Shown: in pieces, positions 6,938 through 13,405 of the stretch
Layout: each line of letters opens with the position of its first letter
Numbering within the stretch: the first letter of the stretch is position 1
NCBI GenBank assembly: GCA_937894775.1
Contig: CALAXC010000420.1
Span: 1 to 13,420, forward strand
Direction of reading: 5' to 3'
DNA from: an uncultured Clostridia bacterium
GTDB taxonomy: Bacteria > Bacillota > Clostridia > Oscillospirales > CAG-272
DNA length: 13,420 bases
Notes under the pieces: generated by a model
What the model saw: the letters and a program-made list of their open reading frames with translations, nothing else
Told to the model about the DNA's origin: nothing
The model's database searches: none
Position numbers and translations under genes: made by a program

Positions 6938-8020
6938 GTGAAGGATGATATAAAAAACAATATCATCGGCTTTTCGATTTATAATCAATACACCGTTGGT
7001 GATACAATTCTTGGGATAGCATCAGGTCTTTGTAAAAAGTACGGATGGAGCACCGAAGATATCAAGAGTGGCTCAATCGGCAAAAGAAAAGCCTTTGAGT
7101 ACACGATCAAGGCGGCAACAGAATGTAAAGACGTTTATGCCATTGCGACGGTGTTATTCTTGAAGGAATACTCCTCCGAAATAGAAAACGTCGGATACTG
7201 TATCACGAATGAAGCATTGCTCATCGAAATGATCGAGATATTGGAGAGCATCGAGGATAAGGACGAATTTGTGTGCTTCCTTTTGGGAAGGGCGAATTTC
7301 AGCGGTCGTGGAGCCGAGCTTGATTTTGAAAAAGTGCTGTACTATTTCGATCGGGCAGCAAAGGGCGGGATCGAAATTGCAATGCTATTCTACCATGAGG
7401 TTAAAGGCGAATTTGATGCGATTTTCAACCTTGCAGAAAGGCTTGCCCGGCAGTATCCAGACAGTCATATCATCAAGTTCTATCTTGCTCACTGCTGCTA
7501 TCACGGATACGGAACAGAAAAGAACTATGAAAAAGTCGTGGAGCTCGTAGGATATACGGCAGAAACGGAAACCTGCAACAATGACCCCATAGATTACTAT
7601 TTCCTTGCAAGCAGATATCTTCTCGGTCTTTGCTATTTCCACGGATACGCAGTAGAAAAGGATCTTCGCAGGGCTCAAGAGCTCTTCCATTGTTCGGGAG
7701 CAAGCTACAATCCCGAGGCGTGGTACACAGAAGCGATTACGATGCTCCTGTCGGATGCAGACAAGGATCCAATATACATCTGGCACCTGCTTGAGAAAAG
7801 CGCTCTCAGAGGTTGTCTGCCCGCAGCAAGAAAGGTAATGCTTTGTTTGCGCGTAGGGTACGGTGTTGAGCCCGACAAAGAGCTGTATACGCAGTACGCA
7901 GACTACTATGATCACGAAAAGGAAACCGGTGAAACCGTTTCCGATCTTGGTTACGAAGCAGACCACTGCGATTTGATTGATCGCAAAAAGAAAGTCATAA
8001 AAGATGATGAGATCGATTAG
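6938..8020 (+). CDS. Sel1 repeat protein, 360 aa
   Basis: Sel1 units are spread across the protein. Clear ones are LLGRANFSGRGAELDFEKVLYYFDRAAKGG (described here as the unit near 112-140), FYLAHCCYHGYGTEKNYEKVVEL (near 187-209) and YLLGLCYFHGYAVEKDLRRAQELF (near 226-250). A last weaker one is near LEKSALRGCLPAARKVML. The C-terminal 40 residues are charged and probably flexible. A GTG start at 6938 is chosen because GAGAGG at 6923-6928 lies 9 bases before it; the TTG at 6929 abuts the ribosome site and is unlikely. It follows the 473-residue gene with 5 bases between. No signal peptide; cytoplasmic scaffold-type protein, partner unknown. Confidence 0.84.
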   Translation: MKDDIKNNIIGFSIYNQYTVGDTILGIASGLCKKYGWSTEDIKSGSIGKRKAFEYTIKAATECKDVYAIATVLFLKEYSSEIENVGYCITNEALLIEMIEILESIEDKDEFVCFLLGRANFSGRGAELDFEKVLYYFDRAAKGGIEIAMLFYHEVKGEFDAIFNLAERLARQYPDSHIIKFYLAHCCYHGYGTEKNYEKVVELVGYTAETETCNNDPIDYYFLASRYLLGLCYFHGYAVEKDLRRAQELFHCSGASYNPEAWYTEAITMLLSDADKDPIYIWHLLEKSALRGCLPAARKVMLCLRVGYGVEPDKELYTQYADYYDHEKETGETVSDLGYEADHCDLIDRKKKVIKDDEID

Positions 8021-8032
8021 GAGGAAGCGATA

Positions 8033-8257
8033 ATGGAAACCAAAAGAAACTACAAGTACGATCCTGTTGAGGATACACCCGAATACCAGGCGATCAAGGA
8101 CGAGCTTGAAGCAAAGATCCTTGAAAGAATGGGCGGCGAGATGACTCGCGGTAATGCCTATATGTATCCCGGTCTGAAAAAGGAGATCCTGAAGAAGGAC
8201 TACGGAATTGATTGGAAGTCGCCTCAGGAGCTCAATCCGAGGATCAAATTTAACTGA
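8033..8257 (+). CDS. Small protein with W-P-NP-F C-terminal motif, 74 aa
   Basis: I do not recognise a named family. Residues about 19-74 are a helical segment followed by the ending GIDWKSPQELNPRIKFN. This closely matches the end of the 353-residue protein at 8554-9615 (MKIRWRNPKQMNPDMMFD), with W, P, NP and the final F in the same register, so the short protein looks like a stand-alone copy of that C-terminal module. The helices before it (AIKDELEAKILE) also line up loosely with VEAAIDKEGDF. TAGGAGGAAG precedes the ATG. It ends 1 base before the ATG of the next small gene, implying translational coupling. Confidence 0.8.
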   Translation: METKRNYKYDPVEDTPEYQAIKDELEAKILERMGGEMTRGNAYMYPGLKKEILKKDYGIDWKSPQELNPRIKFN

Positions 8258-8258
8258 T

Positions 8259-8549
8259 ATGAAGCTTACATATACATACACAGTACACGGCTTTTCGGGC
8301 GGCAGAATGCTATCAAACACCGTATCCGGCGAATGGGAGTTTGAAGCCCTATGCATAGGAAAAGAACTTGATACCCCAAATAGCGAAGTGAAACTGACTG
8401 TAATTCAAAAAACGAGCGATATCGTTACGATACATGCAAAGTATCGCGCAAATGAAAAAACAATGACCGTCTCTCTTTCAAATGAAGAAACATTCAAAGA
8501 CGAGGCGAACGCTTACGGTTTCTCGTATGCATTTACAGTGAAGGAGTGA
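8259..8549 (+). CDS. Small beta-rich protein, 96 aa
   Basis: Unrecognised family. The sequence is almost all predicted strands: KLTYTYTVHGF, then EWEFEALCIGKEL, VKLTVIQKTSDIVTIHAKY, KTMTVSLSNEETF and GFSYAFTVKE. The overall plan, with the closing aromatic strand Y-x-F-T-V, resembles the 92-residue protein at 3618 and the other beta modules here, though identity is low. The start is taken at ATG 8259, 1 base after the upstream stop; the longer frame from TTG 8208 lies inside the previous gene and would add basic non-native residues. Its ribosome site (GAGGATC, about 8240) is weak and far, so coupling to the 74-residue gene is likely. Confidence 0.74.
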   Translation: MKLTYTYTVHGFSGGRMLSNTVSGEWEFEALCIGKELDTPNSEVKLTVIQKTSDIVTIHAKYRANEKTMTVSLSNEETFKDEANAYGFSYAFTVKE

Positions 8550-8553
8550 TGAA

Positions 8554-9615
8554 ATGGAACGAAACACAAAGTATCCACACCTTAATACTTATCGGGATGT
8601 AACGCCCGCGATCGATGAAGCAATCAAAACGCTTGATTTTATGTTTGACTACCAAAAGACATACTTTGCTGTTCAGCGTGAGCTTAAGACCGCACTCTTT
8701 CGACTCACCGATGAAAGATTCTTGGAGAGGATCAAACAAGAAAACAACGAGACGCTTCTTCGTGAGGTAGAGAAAATTGCCCCTTATAAGGATGTCATCA
8801 TGAAACTAAGTGATGATATTAATATCTTTGAGGCAGAAAGCAAAAAACTCCTTGAAGCAATCATTGCTTCAGGAAAGATAGTAGGCGAAGAATTTGATGC
8901 TATTTATCCCTACTTTTATAATCTTGCTATGGACAATACTTCTAACGATCACATCCCAACCGAGCTTGTGTTTTTCTTCGGAGAGGATACAAGAGAAAAG
9001 TGCAGCACATTGCCCGATGAAGAGTATGCGGTTCTCTGTTATTTGCTTATAAAGATAAAATCCAAATGCAGATATTTCTTTGCATATCCCCACCTTGCAG
9101 ATGAGCTGGTTTTGCTGGCAGATGCATCGAAGGATATGCCGTATAGAGCCCGAGAGAATTTTTATCTTGAAGCCGCCGATTATTATGACAGGGCGCGTCA
9201 AAGAGATAAGGCGATGACCTGCTATAAAAAAGCGGCTACGATCGCCAAGGATAACGGCGATACCCAAGATTCTGCTCAGGCTATGAGGAAGTATTACCGA
9301 ATGAATCAGTTATTCCCCAAAGCGATGCAGGTAAAGGTTGACGAGGATGAGATCAAAAAGGAATACGGCAAGTATGCGCACATTGTACTTGAAGGTATCC
9401 GAGAGAAAAGCTTAAAGGTCGATCCCGTTGAATTTACCGAGGGCTTTGCCGAAAAGCTCCAAGAGGTTATGTGGAAGGTCGAAGCGGCGATCGATAAGGA
9501 AGGCGACTTCCACAGCGGTTATCAGCGCTGGCAGCTGATGGAGCAATATTTTGGCGAAATGAAGATACGTTGGAGAAATCCAAAGCAGATGAACCCCGAC
9601 ATGATGTTCGACTAA
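8554..9615 (+). CDS. TPR-like helical protein with W-P-NP-F C-terminal module, 353 aa
   Basis: Residues 1-180 are a helical domain I do not recognise (aromatic and charged, for example LDFMFDYQKTYFAVQREL and ELVFFFGEDTRE). Around 195-250, ARENFYLEAADYYDRARQRDKAMTCYKKAATIAKDNGD looks like one or two TPR helical pairs (cited as landmarks: FYLEAADYYDRA and AMTCYKKAATIA). The last 16 residues, IRWRNPKQMNPDMMFD, match the ending of the 74-residue protein two genes upstream, so this protein carries that module fused. AAGGAG at 8540-8545 is 8 bases before the ATG. No signal peptide or membrane helix. It is probably a cytoplasmic binding scaffold. Confidence 0.83.
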   Translation: MERNTKYPHLNTYRDVTPAIDEAIKTLDFMFDYQKTYFAVQRELKTALFRLTDERFLERIKQENNETLLREVEKIAPYKDVIMKLSDDINIFEAESKKLLEAIIASGKIVGEEFDAIYPYFYNLAMDNTSNDHIPTELVFFFGEDTREKCSTLPDEEYAVLCYLLIKIKSKCRYFFAYPHLADELVLLADASKDMPYRARENFYLEAADYYDRARQRDKAMTCYKKAATIAKDNGDTQDSAQAMRKYYRMNQLFPKAMQVKVDEDEIKKEYGKYAHIVLEGIREKSLKVDPVEFTEGFAEKLQEVMWKVEAAIDKEGDFHSGYQRWQLMEQYFGEMKIRWRNPKQMNPDMMFD

Positions 9616-9652
9616 GAAAAAACTAAAACTTAGAAACAAGGAGATTGATAAA

Positions 9653-10546
9653 ATGGAAAGCAAGAAATTTGTTAAGGTTATAGGCAAACAGGTAGAAAAG
9701 AACGGAACCGTAGTGGCAGAGGCAACCGCTGTTGTGCCCTATAAAAAAGGCGAACACGTAAGCCTTCCTGCTGTTGCCCCCTTTAACACGAACGTATGGC
9801 TCGACGGTGACACCGGATACAATATGACTTCCCTTGGATTTACCGAAAACGGTAAGGTTGATTATTTTTACGGTCATTATTATGATTTTATTGACGGCAA
9901 AGCTCACGCAGAGTGCGAGATCAAGGGCTGCAATATGGTATTCGACTTTGAATTGATCGACCTTGCCAAAAACGCCGATTATGCAATCGCAATGAAGGTA
10001 AGAAAGGTCGAGGCAGATGAAAAGATCGACGAGAGCTGTAGCAAGTTCTTCGGAAGACCTTGTCTGCCCGAGTCGATGGGAGAGCCCTATCCCGATGATG
10101 GAGTATTCTTTGCACAGATCCGATGCTCCGATATCAAGGATCTTGATCCCGAATGCAGACTGCCTCACGAGGGTTATCTGTATTTCTTCCTCGATGCCGA
10201 AATGTATCCTTCAAATGACCTTTATATGATGGTGGATCATACTACTGATGAGCTGAAGGTAGTTATCGACGATTACAACGAGTGCTGCAATATCAAGGGA
10301 CTCACCGATACCTACGTTATCACCTTTGAAAAGGTTGATGCCGGATACGAGGGCACTAAGCTTCTCGGTTATCCCAGCAATGATGTGGATGATAGTGATG
10401 ACAGAAGTGGTCTGCTTCTCCAGTACGATCCGCTGGACTTTGACGTTCCGTTTCTTTCCACACTTGACGGATATGCTTTCGTGTTCTTTGGTGATGATGA
10501 GGAGGATAAATTCAGCGGCGTAGATTACGTTGTTTGGGGATCATAA
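9653..10546 (+). CDS. DUF1963-like protein with N-terminal beta-rich domain, 297 aa
   Basis: Residues about 126-297 follow the DUF1963/YwqG plan: SCSKFFGRPCLPE (128-140), the strand FFAQIRCSDIKDL (152-164), LPHEGYLYFFLD (170-181), TKLLGYPSNDV (235-245), LLLQYDPLD (254-262) and YAFVFFGDDED-like strands near the end. It differs from the family mean at several spots (IRCSD replaces the usual I-N), so it is a divergent paralogue of the protein at 2771. Residues 1-110 are a separate beta-rich domain (GTVVAEATAVVPYKKGEHVSLP, FDFELID). It resembles other beta modules of this island in plan, but not convincingly in sequence. AAGGAGATTG precedes the ATG. Soluble; function unknown. Confidence 0.82.
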   Translation: MESKKFVKVIGKQVEKNGTVVAEATAVVPYKKGEHVSLPAVAPFNTNVWLDGDTGYNMTSLGFTENGKVDYFYGHYYDFIDGKAHAECEIKGCNMVFDFELIDLAKNADYAIAMKVRKVEADEKIDESCSKFFGRPCLPESMGEPYPDDGVFFAQIRCSDIKDLDPECRLPHEGYLYFFLDAEMYPSNDLYMMVDHTTDELKVVIDDYNECCNIKGLTDTYVITFEKVDAGYEGTKLLGYPSNDVDDSDDRSGLLLQYDPLDFDVPFLSTLDGYAFVFFGDDEEDKFSGVDYVVWGS

Positions 10547-10583
10547 TTTCCAAATTCACAATAAAGTGAAAGGAGAGTGACAT

Positions 10584-11483
10584 ATGGCAATACACTACTG
10601 TCGCCATTGCGGAGCAATCATTCCGTATGGTAACTCAAACTGCTGCCACAATTGTGCGCAGAAACGAGCTGATGAACAACGATGGCGAGAGTCGAGCAAA
10701 GAAGTTCGCCCAAATGCTGCGGGAGCTGAGCTGCTTAAGGCGTTAGCCAAACCTCTGCTTAAACTTCTGAAGATCTTTGGCGTCTTTCTTATTATCAGTG
10801 CTGTCATATGGGTGATACTCTTCTTCGTTTATGACGTGTATAAGATCGATTATAGTGTCGTCGACGAGTCCACACGTACTGTGGATGGATTTGCATCCTT
10901 TCTCTTGGATATGGACAACAACAGGGATACCTGGGAAGTTCAGTATGAGAAAAAGAACGCCGGTATGTTCAGTCGTTTGGCATTTTGGGATAAGGCTTCC
11001 TGCACGATCCGGTACAACAAAGGCACGAATGCTGCCCATACCACCTTTATTTTGGAAGGCGAAAATCTCGGCACAAAGCTGCCGGACGGTACATACGTCT
11101 TGACGAAAATTAAGGGTGTCGATGTGCTGATCGACAAGAATAACAAGCTCATTTATAAAGCGGACAGTGAGTTTTATAAAACCAATGCTCCGATACTTGG
11201 GGAATTCGCACACGATGCGCTGATCGACAAAATACTTAAAGAAACCGAAGGAGGTGAGCACGGGCTCATAGATACCAATCCACCGACGGAGGCCATCTTT
11301 ACAGAAAAGGCGGCAATCACCGCAAGGCTTGTGCGTAATAATCCTAACGCACTGATGGATCACGGATTTGAAGCACGATGCAGGATTGGAGACAGCAACG
11401 AGTGGGAGGTTTATAAGTTTACCTACAACTACTCAAACGCAGTATATGATTTTAACATTGACGGCTATACTTACGCCGAATAG
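10584..11483 (+). CDS. Zinc-ribbon single-pass membrane protein, 299 aa
   Basis: An N-terminal zinc ribbon (C6-x2-C9 in CRHCG and C21-x2-C24 in CHNC) is followed by a basic and polar linker. One membrane segment lies at about residues 62-83 (LLKIFGVFLIISAVIWVILFFV). The remaining 215 residues are likely extracytoplasmic and beta-rich (TCxxRYNKGT-type strands, GTYVLTKIKGVDVLI, EWEVYKFTYNYSNAVYDF). By the positive-inside pattern the zinc ribbon stays in the cytoplasm. This architecture is common in Clostridia, but I cannot assign a function. It is the only membrane protein in the array, so it could link the cytoplasmic scaffolds to the envelope. AAAGGAGAG precedes the ATG. Confidence 0.84.
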   Translation: MAIHYCRHCGAIIPYGNSNCCHNCAQKRADEQRWRESSKEVRPNAAGAELLKALAKPLLKLLKIFGVFLIISAVIWVILFFVYDVYKIDYSVVDESTRTVDGFASFLLDMDNNRDTWEVQYEKKNAGMFSRLAFWDKASCTIRYNKGTNAAHTTFILEGENLGTKLPDGTYVLTKIKGVDVLIDKNNKLIYKADSEFYKTNAPILGEFAHDALIDKILKETEGGEHGLIDTNPPTEAIFTEKAAITARLVRNNPNALMDHGFEARCRIGDSNEWEVYKFTYNYSNAVYDFNIDGYTYAE

Positions 11484-11493
11484 GAGAAGAATT

Positions 11494-12153
11494 ATGAACA
11501 CAAAACCTATCATTCACGTTCATTATATCAACGACGACTATAAATTATGGAATCCTCCGCATAAGCCTAACTTTGAAAAGTATTTGTTGGCAACTCCCGG
11601 GAGAATTTTTGAAAGTTGTGGTGGGTTTGATCCGCTGGACGTGCTTTCCGTATCCAAATACAAAATAGTTTTGCGTCTGGACAAAGAAACAGGAACGCTC
11701 CGACAGGGTGAAACGCTTACTATGCACTATGAGCTCCCCGGTCTGATCGCCGACGGCAGTGGCTATGAGAACTTTACAGCAACCATCCGGTGGTTAACAG
11801 CAGAGGAAGCGGAACAGGTTACCGCCGAGCCTATGAATGACCGTTACTTGGCTATGAAATGGGACTATAAGTACGACAAGGAAAGCACTTGGTTTGACGA
11901 AGACAGCGGCGAAGAACAGTATGAACTAAAAGAAGGTGCATCCTATACACTGCCCCACATAAAAGAGGAAAGCCTTGAGATTCGTTCGGTTAAGACTGAA
12001 GGTGACCTCGTCCAAGCCAAGATATACGTGGATCACAACACGTATACCGTGTGCGAAAACGGAGAGCCTGTTGTCGGCTATGCATACGACGATTATATGG
12101 TTGCCGGAGACTTTGTTTCGCAATCGCTTTGCATGAAATTTACAATCCAATAA
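11494..12153 (+). CDS. Tandem beta-module protein, 219 aa
   Basis: This protein is two modules used elsewhere in the island. Residues about 44-102 (GFDPLDVLSV ... LRQGETL ... ATIRWLT) match the N-terminal module of the protein at 5511 (GFTPTDILLTV ... LKKGEAI ... ATLRVEWIT). Residues about 116-219 (RYLAMKWDY ... YELKEGAS ... YMVAGDFVSQSLCMKFTI) match residues 1-103 of the leucine-rich-repeat protein at 1242 (LYLHIKWDE ... QITEGSE ... YQVAGDWVDESLIFDV). It is soluble, with no helical repeat. TAGGAGAAG lies just before the ATG at 11494; the frame is open back to 11368, but that part is inside the previous gene. It may be a ligand-recognition protein. Function unknown. Confidence 0.84.
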   Translation: MNTKPIIHVHYINDDYKLWNPPHKPNFEKYLLATPGRIFESCGGFDPLDVLSVSKYKIVLRLDKETGTLRQGETLTMHYELPGLIADGSGYENFTATIRWLTAEEAEQVTAEPMNDRYLAMKWDYKYDKESTWFDEDSGEEQYELKEGASYTLPHIKEESLEIRSVKTEGDLVQAKIYVDHNTYTVCENGEPVVGYAYDDYMVAGDFVSQSLCMKFTIQ

Positions 12154-12175
12154 AAAACAAAGGAGATTGATAACA

Positions 12176-12451
12176 ATGAACAAGAAAGAATTAATCACAG
12201 CAATTGCCGAGGAAACCGGCATGACAAAAAAGGATGTTGCAACTGTTGTGGATGCAACCTTCGACAAGATCACCGCAGCTATGGTGGCAGGTGACAAGGT
12301 TCAGCTTATGGGCTTTGGTACATTTGAAACCCGTGAGCGTGGTGAGCGCACCGGCAAGAATCCTCGCACCGGAGAGGAAGTAAAAATTGCCGCTTGTAAG
12401 GCTCCTGTGTTTAAGGCTGGTAAAGCTCTCAAGGATGTTGTAAATGAGTGA
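12176..12451 (+). CDS. HU family DNA-binding protein, 91 aa
   Basis: Full-length HU/IHF-type histone-like protein. It starts MNKKELITAIAEETGMTKKDV and has the family signature GFGTFETRERGERTGKNPRTGEEVKI (cited in parts: GFGTFETRER, then the GKNPRTGEE arm tip with its intercalating proline), ending in VFKAGKALKDVV. HU dimers bend DNA and assist recombination, replication and transcription. The ATG at 12176 follows AAAGGAGATTG and gives the normal length of about 90; the TTG at 12167 is inside the ribosome-site spacing. It is the last gene of the long operon, before a strong terminator and next to the island's attachment site, where a DNA-bending protein could help integrase complexes. A chromosomal HU elsewhere cannot be excluded, so this may be an extra copy. 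Confidence 0.95.
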   Translation: MNKKELITAIAEETGMTKKDVATVVDATFDKITAAMVAGDKVQLMGFGTFETRERGERTGKNPRTGEEVKIAACKAPVFKAGKALKDVVNE

Positions 12452-12468
12452 GTTGGCATCGACACAAC

Positions 12469-12509
12469 AAAAAGGCGGTGACGGAATCCAATCCTTCACC
12501 GCCTTTTTT
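12469..12509 (+). terminator. Strong Rho-independent terminator after the HU gene
   Basis: GGCGGTGA (12474-12481) pairs perfectly with TCACCGCC (12496-12503), followed by six T; an A-run precedes the stem. It can therefore work in both directions and would end the convergent minus-strand gene as well. Confidence 0.9.
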
Positions 12510-12536
12510 AGCATATTGTCCTTGTTAAAGAAAACT

Positions 12537-12968
12537 TTAATTGTATTCACGAATGTAATTTTCATTGCGTTTGATCCAACGAATAAGCCCCTGCTTGTCC
12601 ACGATGATCCTGTCTCTTTCCATAACAGCAGGGAACCCTGGCAGATGCGCCCAGGTATAGGCTAAACCGTGAGAGATCCGAAATGCCTCCACTAAGCGAT
12701 GGGGAGGAAAAACATCCGGAAGATCTGCAAGTGCATTTAGCTTGGAGGCATCGGTATAAACCGAGGTTTTAGACAGTCCCTGCAGCAAGTGTTCCTTAAA
12801 TAGTATGATTCTCTTGTCGATTCTTATATAAGGAATCCTTTTTTCGTCCAGGAGCTGGTATGTACGTGCTGTAGACAAGCCAATTGCGCTTGATAGCTCC
12901 GGAATCCTTACCACATCCGGAAGGGCATGAATCGTCTCAAAATCTAAAAAGTTGTACAAATATAACAC
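12537..12968 (-). CDS. Protein with two excisionase/MerR-like HTH units, 140-143 aa
   Basis: Two winged-HTH (HTH_17/excisionase-like) units occur in tandem. The first, about residues 20-65, reads VRIPELSSAIGLSTARTYQLL, then KRIPYIRIDKRIILFKEHLL. The second, about 87-135, reads FPPHRLVEAFRISHGLAYTW and ends VDKQGLIRWI. Single-unit relatives include phage excisionases and AlpA-like regulators; a two-unit form suggests binding to a bipartite site. It is the only minus-strand gene, faces the HU gene tail to tail, and its upstream side is the attachment-site region with repeats. A recombination directionality factor or regulator of excision is the favoured reading. The start is GTG 12966-12968 or, more likely by ribosome-site spacing, TTG 12957-12959, since AGAGGTG overlaps the GTG. 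Confidence 0.82.
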   Translation of the reverse strand: MLYLYNFLDFETIHALPDVVRIPELSSAIGLSTARTYQLLDEKRIPYIRIDKRIILFKEHLLQGLSKTSVYTDASKLNALADLPDVFPPHRLVEAFRISHGLAYTWAHLPGFPAVMERDRIIVDKQGLIRWIKRNENYIREYN

Positions 12969-12979
12969 CTCTTTCTTTT

Positions 12980-12998
12980 TGCGAGTATACAGCTCGCA
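12980..12998. promoter_or_regulatory. 6-bp inverted repeat around a -10-like box, upstream of the double-HTH gene
   Basis: TGCGAG-tatacag-CTCGCA is an inverted repeat whose spacer region includes TATACT on the minus strand (12984-12989), a plausible -10 for the minus-strand gene. No good -35 is seen. It may be an operator for autoregulation. Confidence 0.4.
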
Positions 12999-13009
12999 TA
13001 TTGATATGA

Positions 13010-13045
13010 TTTACTCCATACAGGCAAGTGCCCGTATGGAGTAAA
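13010..13045. repeat. Perfect 12-bp inverted repeat with nested stem
   Basis: TTTACTCCATAC (13010-13021) and GTATGGAGTAAA (13034-13045) are perfect complements. The 12-base spacer contains GGC-aagt-GCC, so the element can extrude one long hairpin. No T-run follows on either strand, so it is not a terminator. It lies between the minus-strand gene and the attachment-site repeats and may be a protein-binding or recombination site. Confidence 0.75.
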
Positions 13046-13202
13046 AATCGAAGGATGAATAAATTACCCTCTAATTAAGTAATATGAGTCTGGGGCAAAA
13101 AAGTCAAGGGGTGGACCTAAAAAAATTTCAAAGAACGTATTTTAATCTTTTGAACAGTCGATGGATTAAGAGGAAAAAAGTAAATTTTGAAGTAAAATAA
13201 AA
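13046..13202. other. A/T-rich spacer without a gene
   Basis: No credible coding frame is seen. The stretch has several A- and T-tracts between about 13095 and 13200, which would favour bent DNA and HU binding between the hairpin and the repeat array. No promoter is convincing. Confidence 0.5.
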
Positions 13203-13306
13203 TGGACGCGGTGCAATCTATGGACGATGAGCGTGTCCATAGATTGCGCCACGTCCATAGATTCTAATGAAATTGGAAATAATGGACAAATAGAACGCTG
13301 TGGACG
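13203..13306. repeat. Array of six TGGAC(G/A) motifs in three 18-bp-spaced pairs
   Basis: Forward TGGACG at 13203 and 13221, inverted copies TGTCCA at 13234 and CGTCCA at 13252, then forward TGGACA at 13283 and TGGACG at 13301. Each pair is exactly 18 bp apart. The first two pairs together form a nearly perfect 23-bp inverted repeat, including CAATCTATGGAC and its complement. The array ends 16 bases before the tRNA half-site, as expected for arm-type recombinase or excisionase sites. Confidence 0.75.
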
Positions 13307-13321
13307 GTTTATAGCAATCTG

Positions 13322-13402
<81 letters not shown>

Positions 13403-13405
13403 ATC

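Noticed and set aside
7385..8356. 323-residue open frame on the minus strand
   Set aside because: It lies antisense to the Sel1 gene at 6938-8020 and two following genes, has odd composition and no ribosome site, and the plus-strand frames show clear families.
10555..10570. TTCAC-aataaa-GTGAA inverted repeat between the DUF1963-like and zinc-ribbon membrane genes
   Set aside because: Only 5 bp, A/T-rich and with no promoter boxes or T-run beside it; too weak to call.
10743..11363. 206-residue minus-strand open frame
   Set aside because: Antisense of the zinc-ribbon membrane protein; no ribosome site or domain.
11368..11493. N-terminal extension of the tandem beta-module protein
   Set aside because: The extension overlaps the end of the previous gene; ATG 11494 has a proper AGGAGAAG ribosome site.
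13010..13045. Terminator for either flanking direction
   Set aside because: The stem is strong, but no T-run follows on either strand.
13203..13306. CRISPR array
   Set aside because: The repeats are only 6 bases with 12-base gaps, in both orientations, and no cas gene is present.
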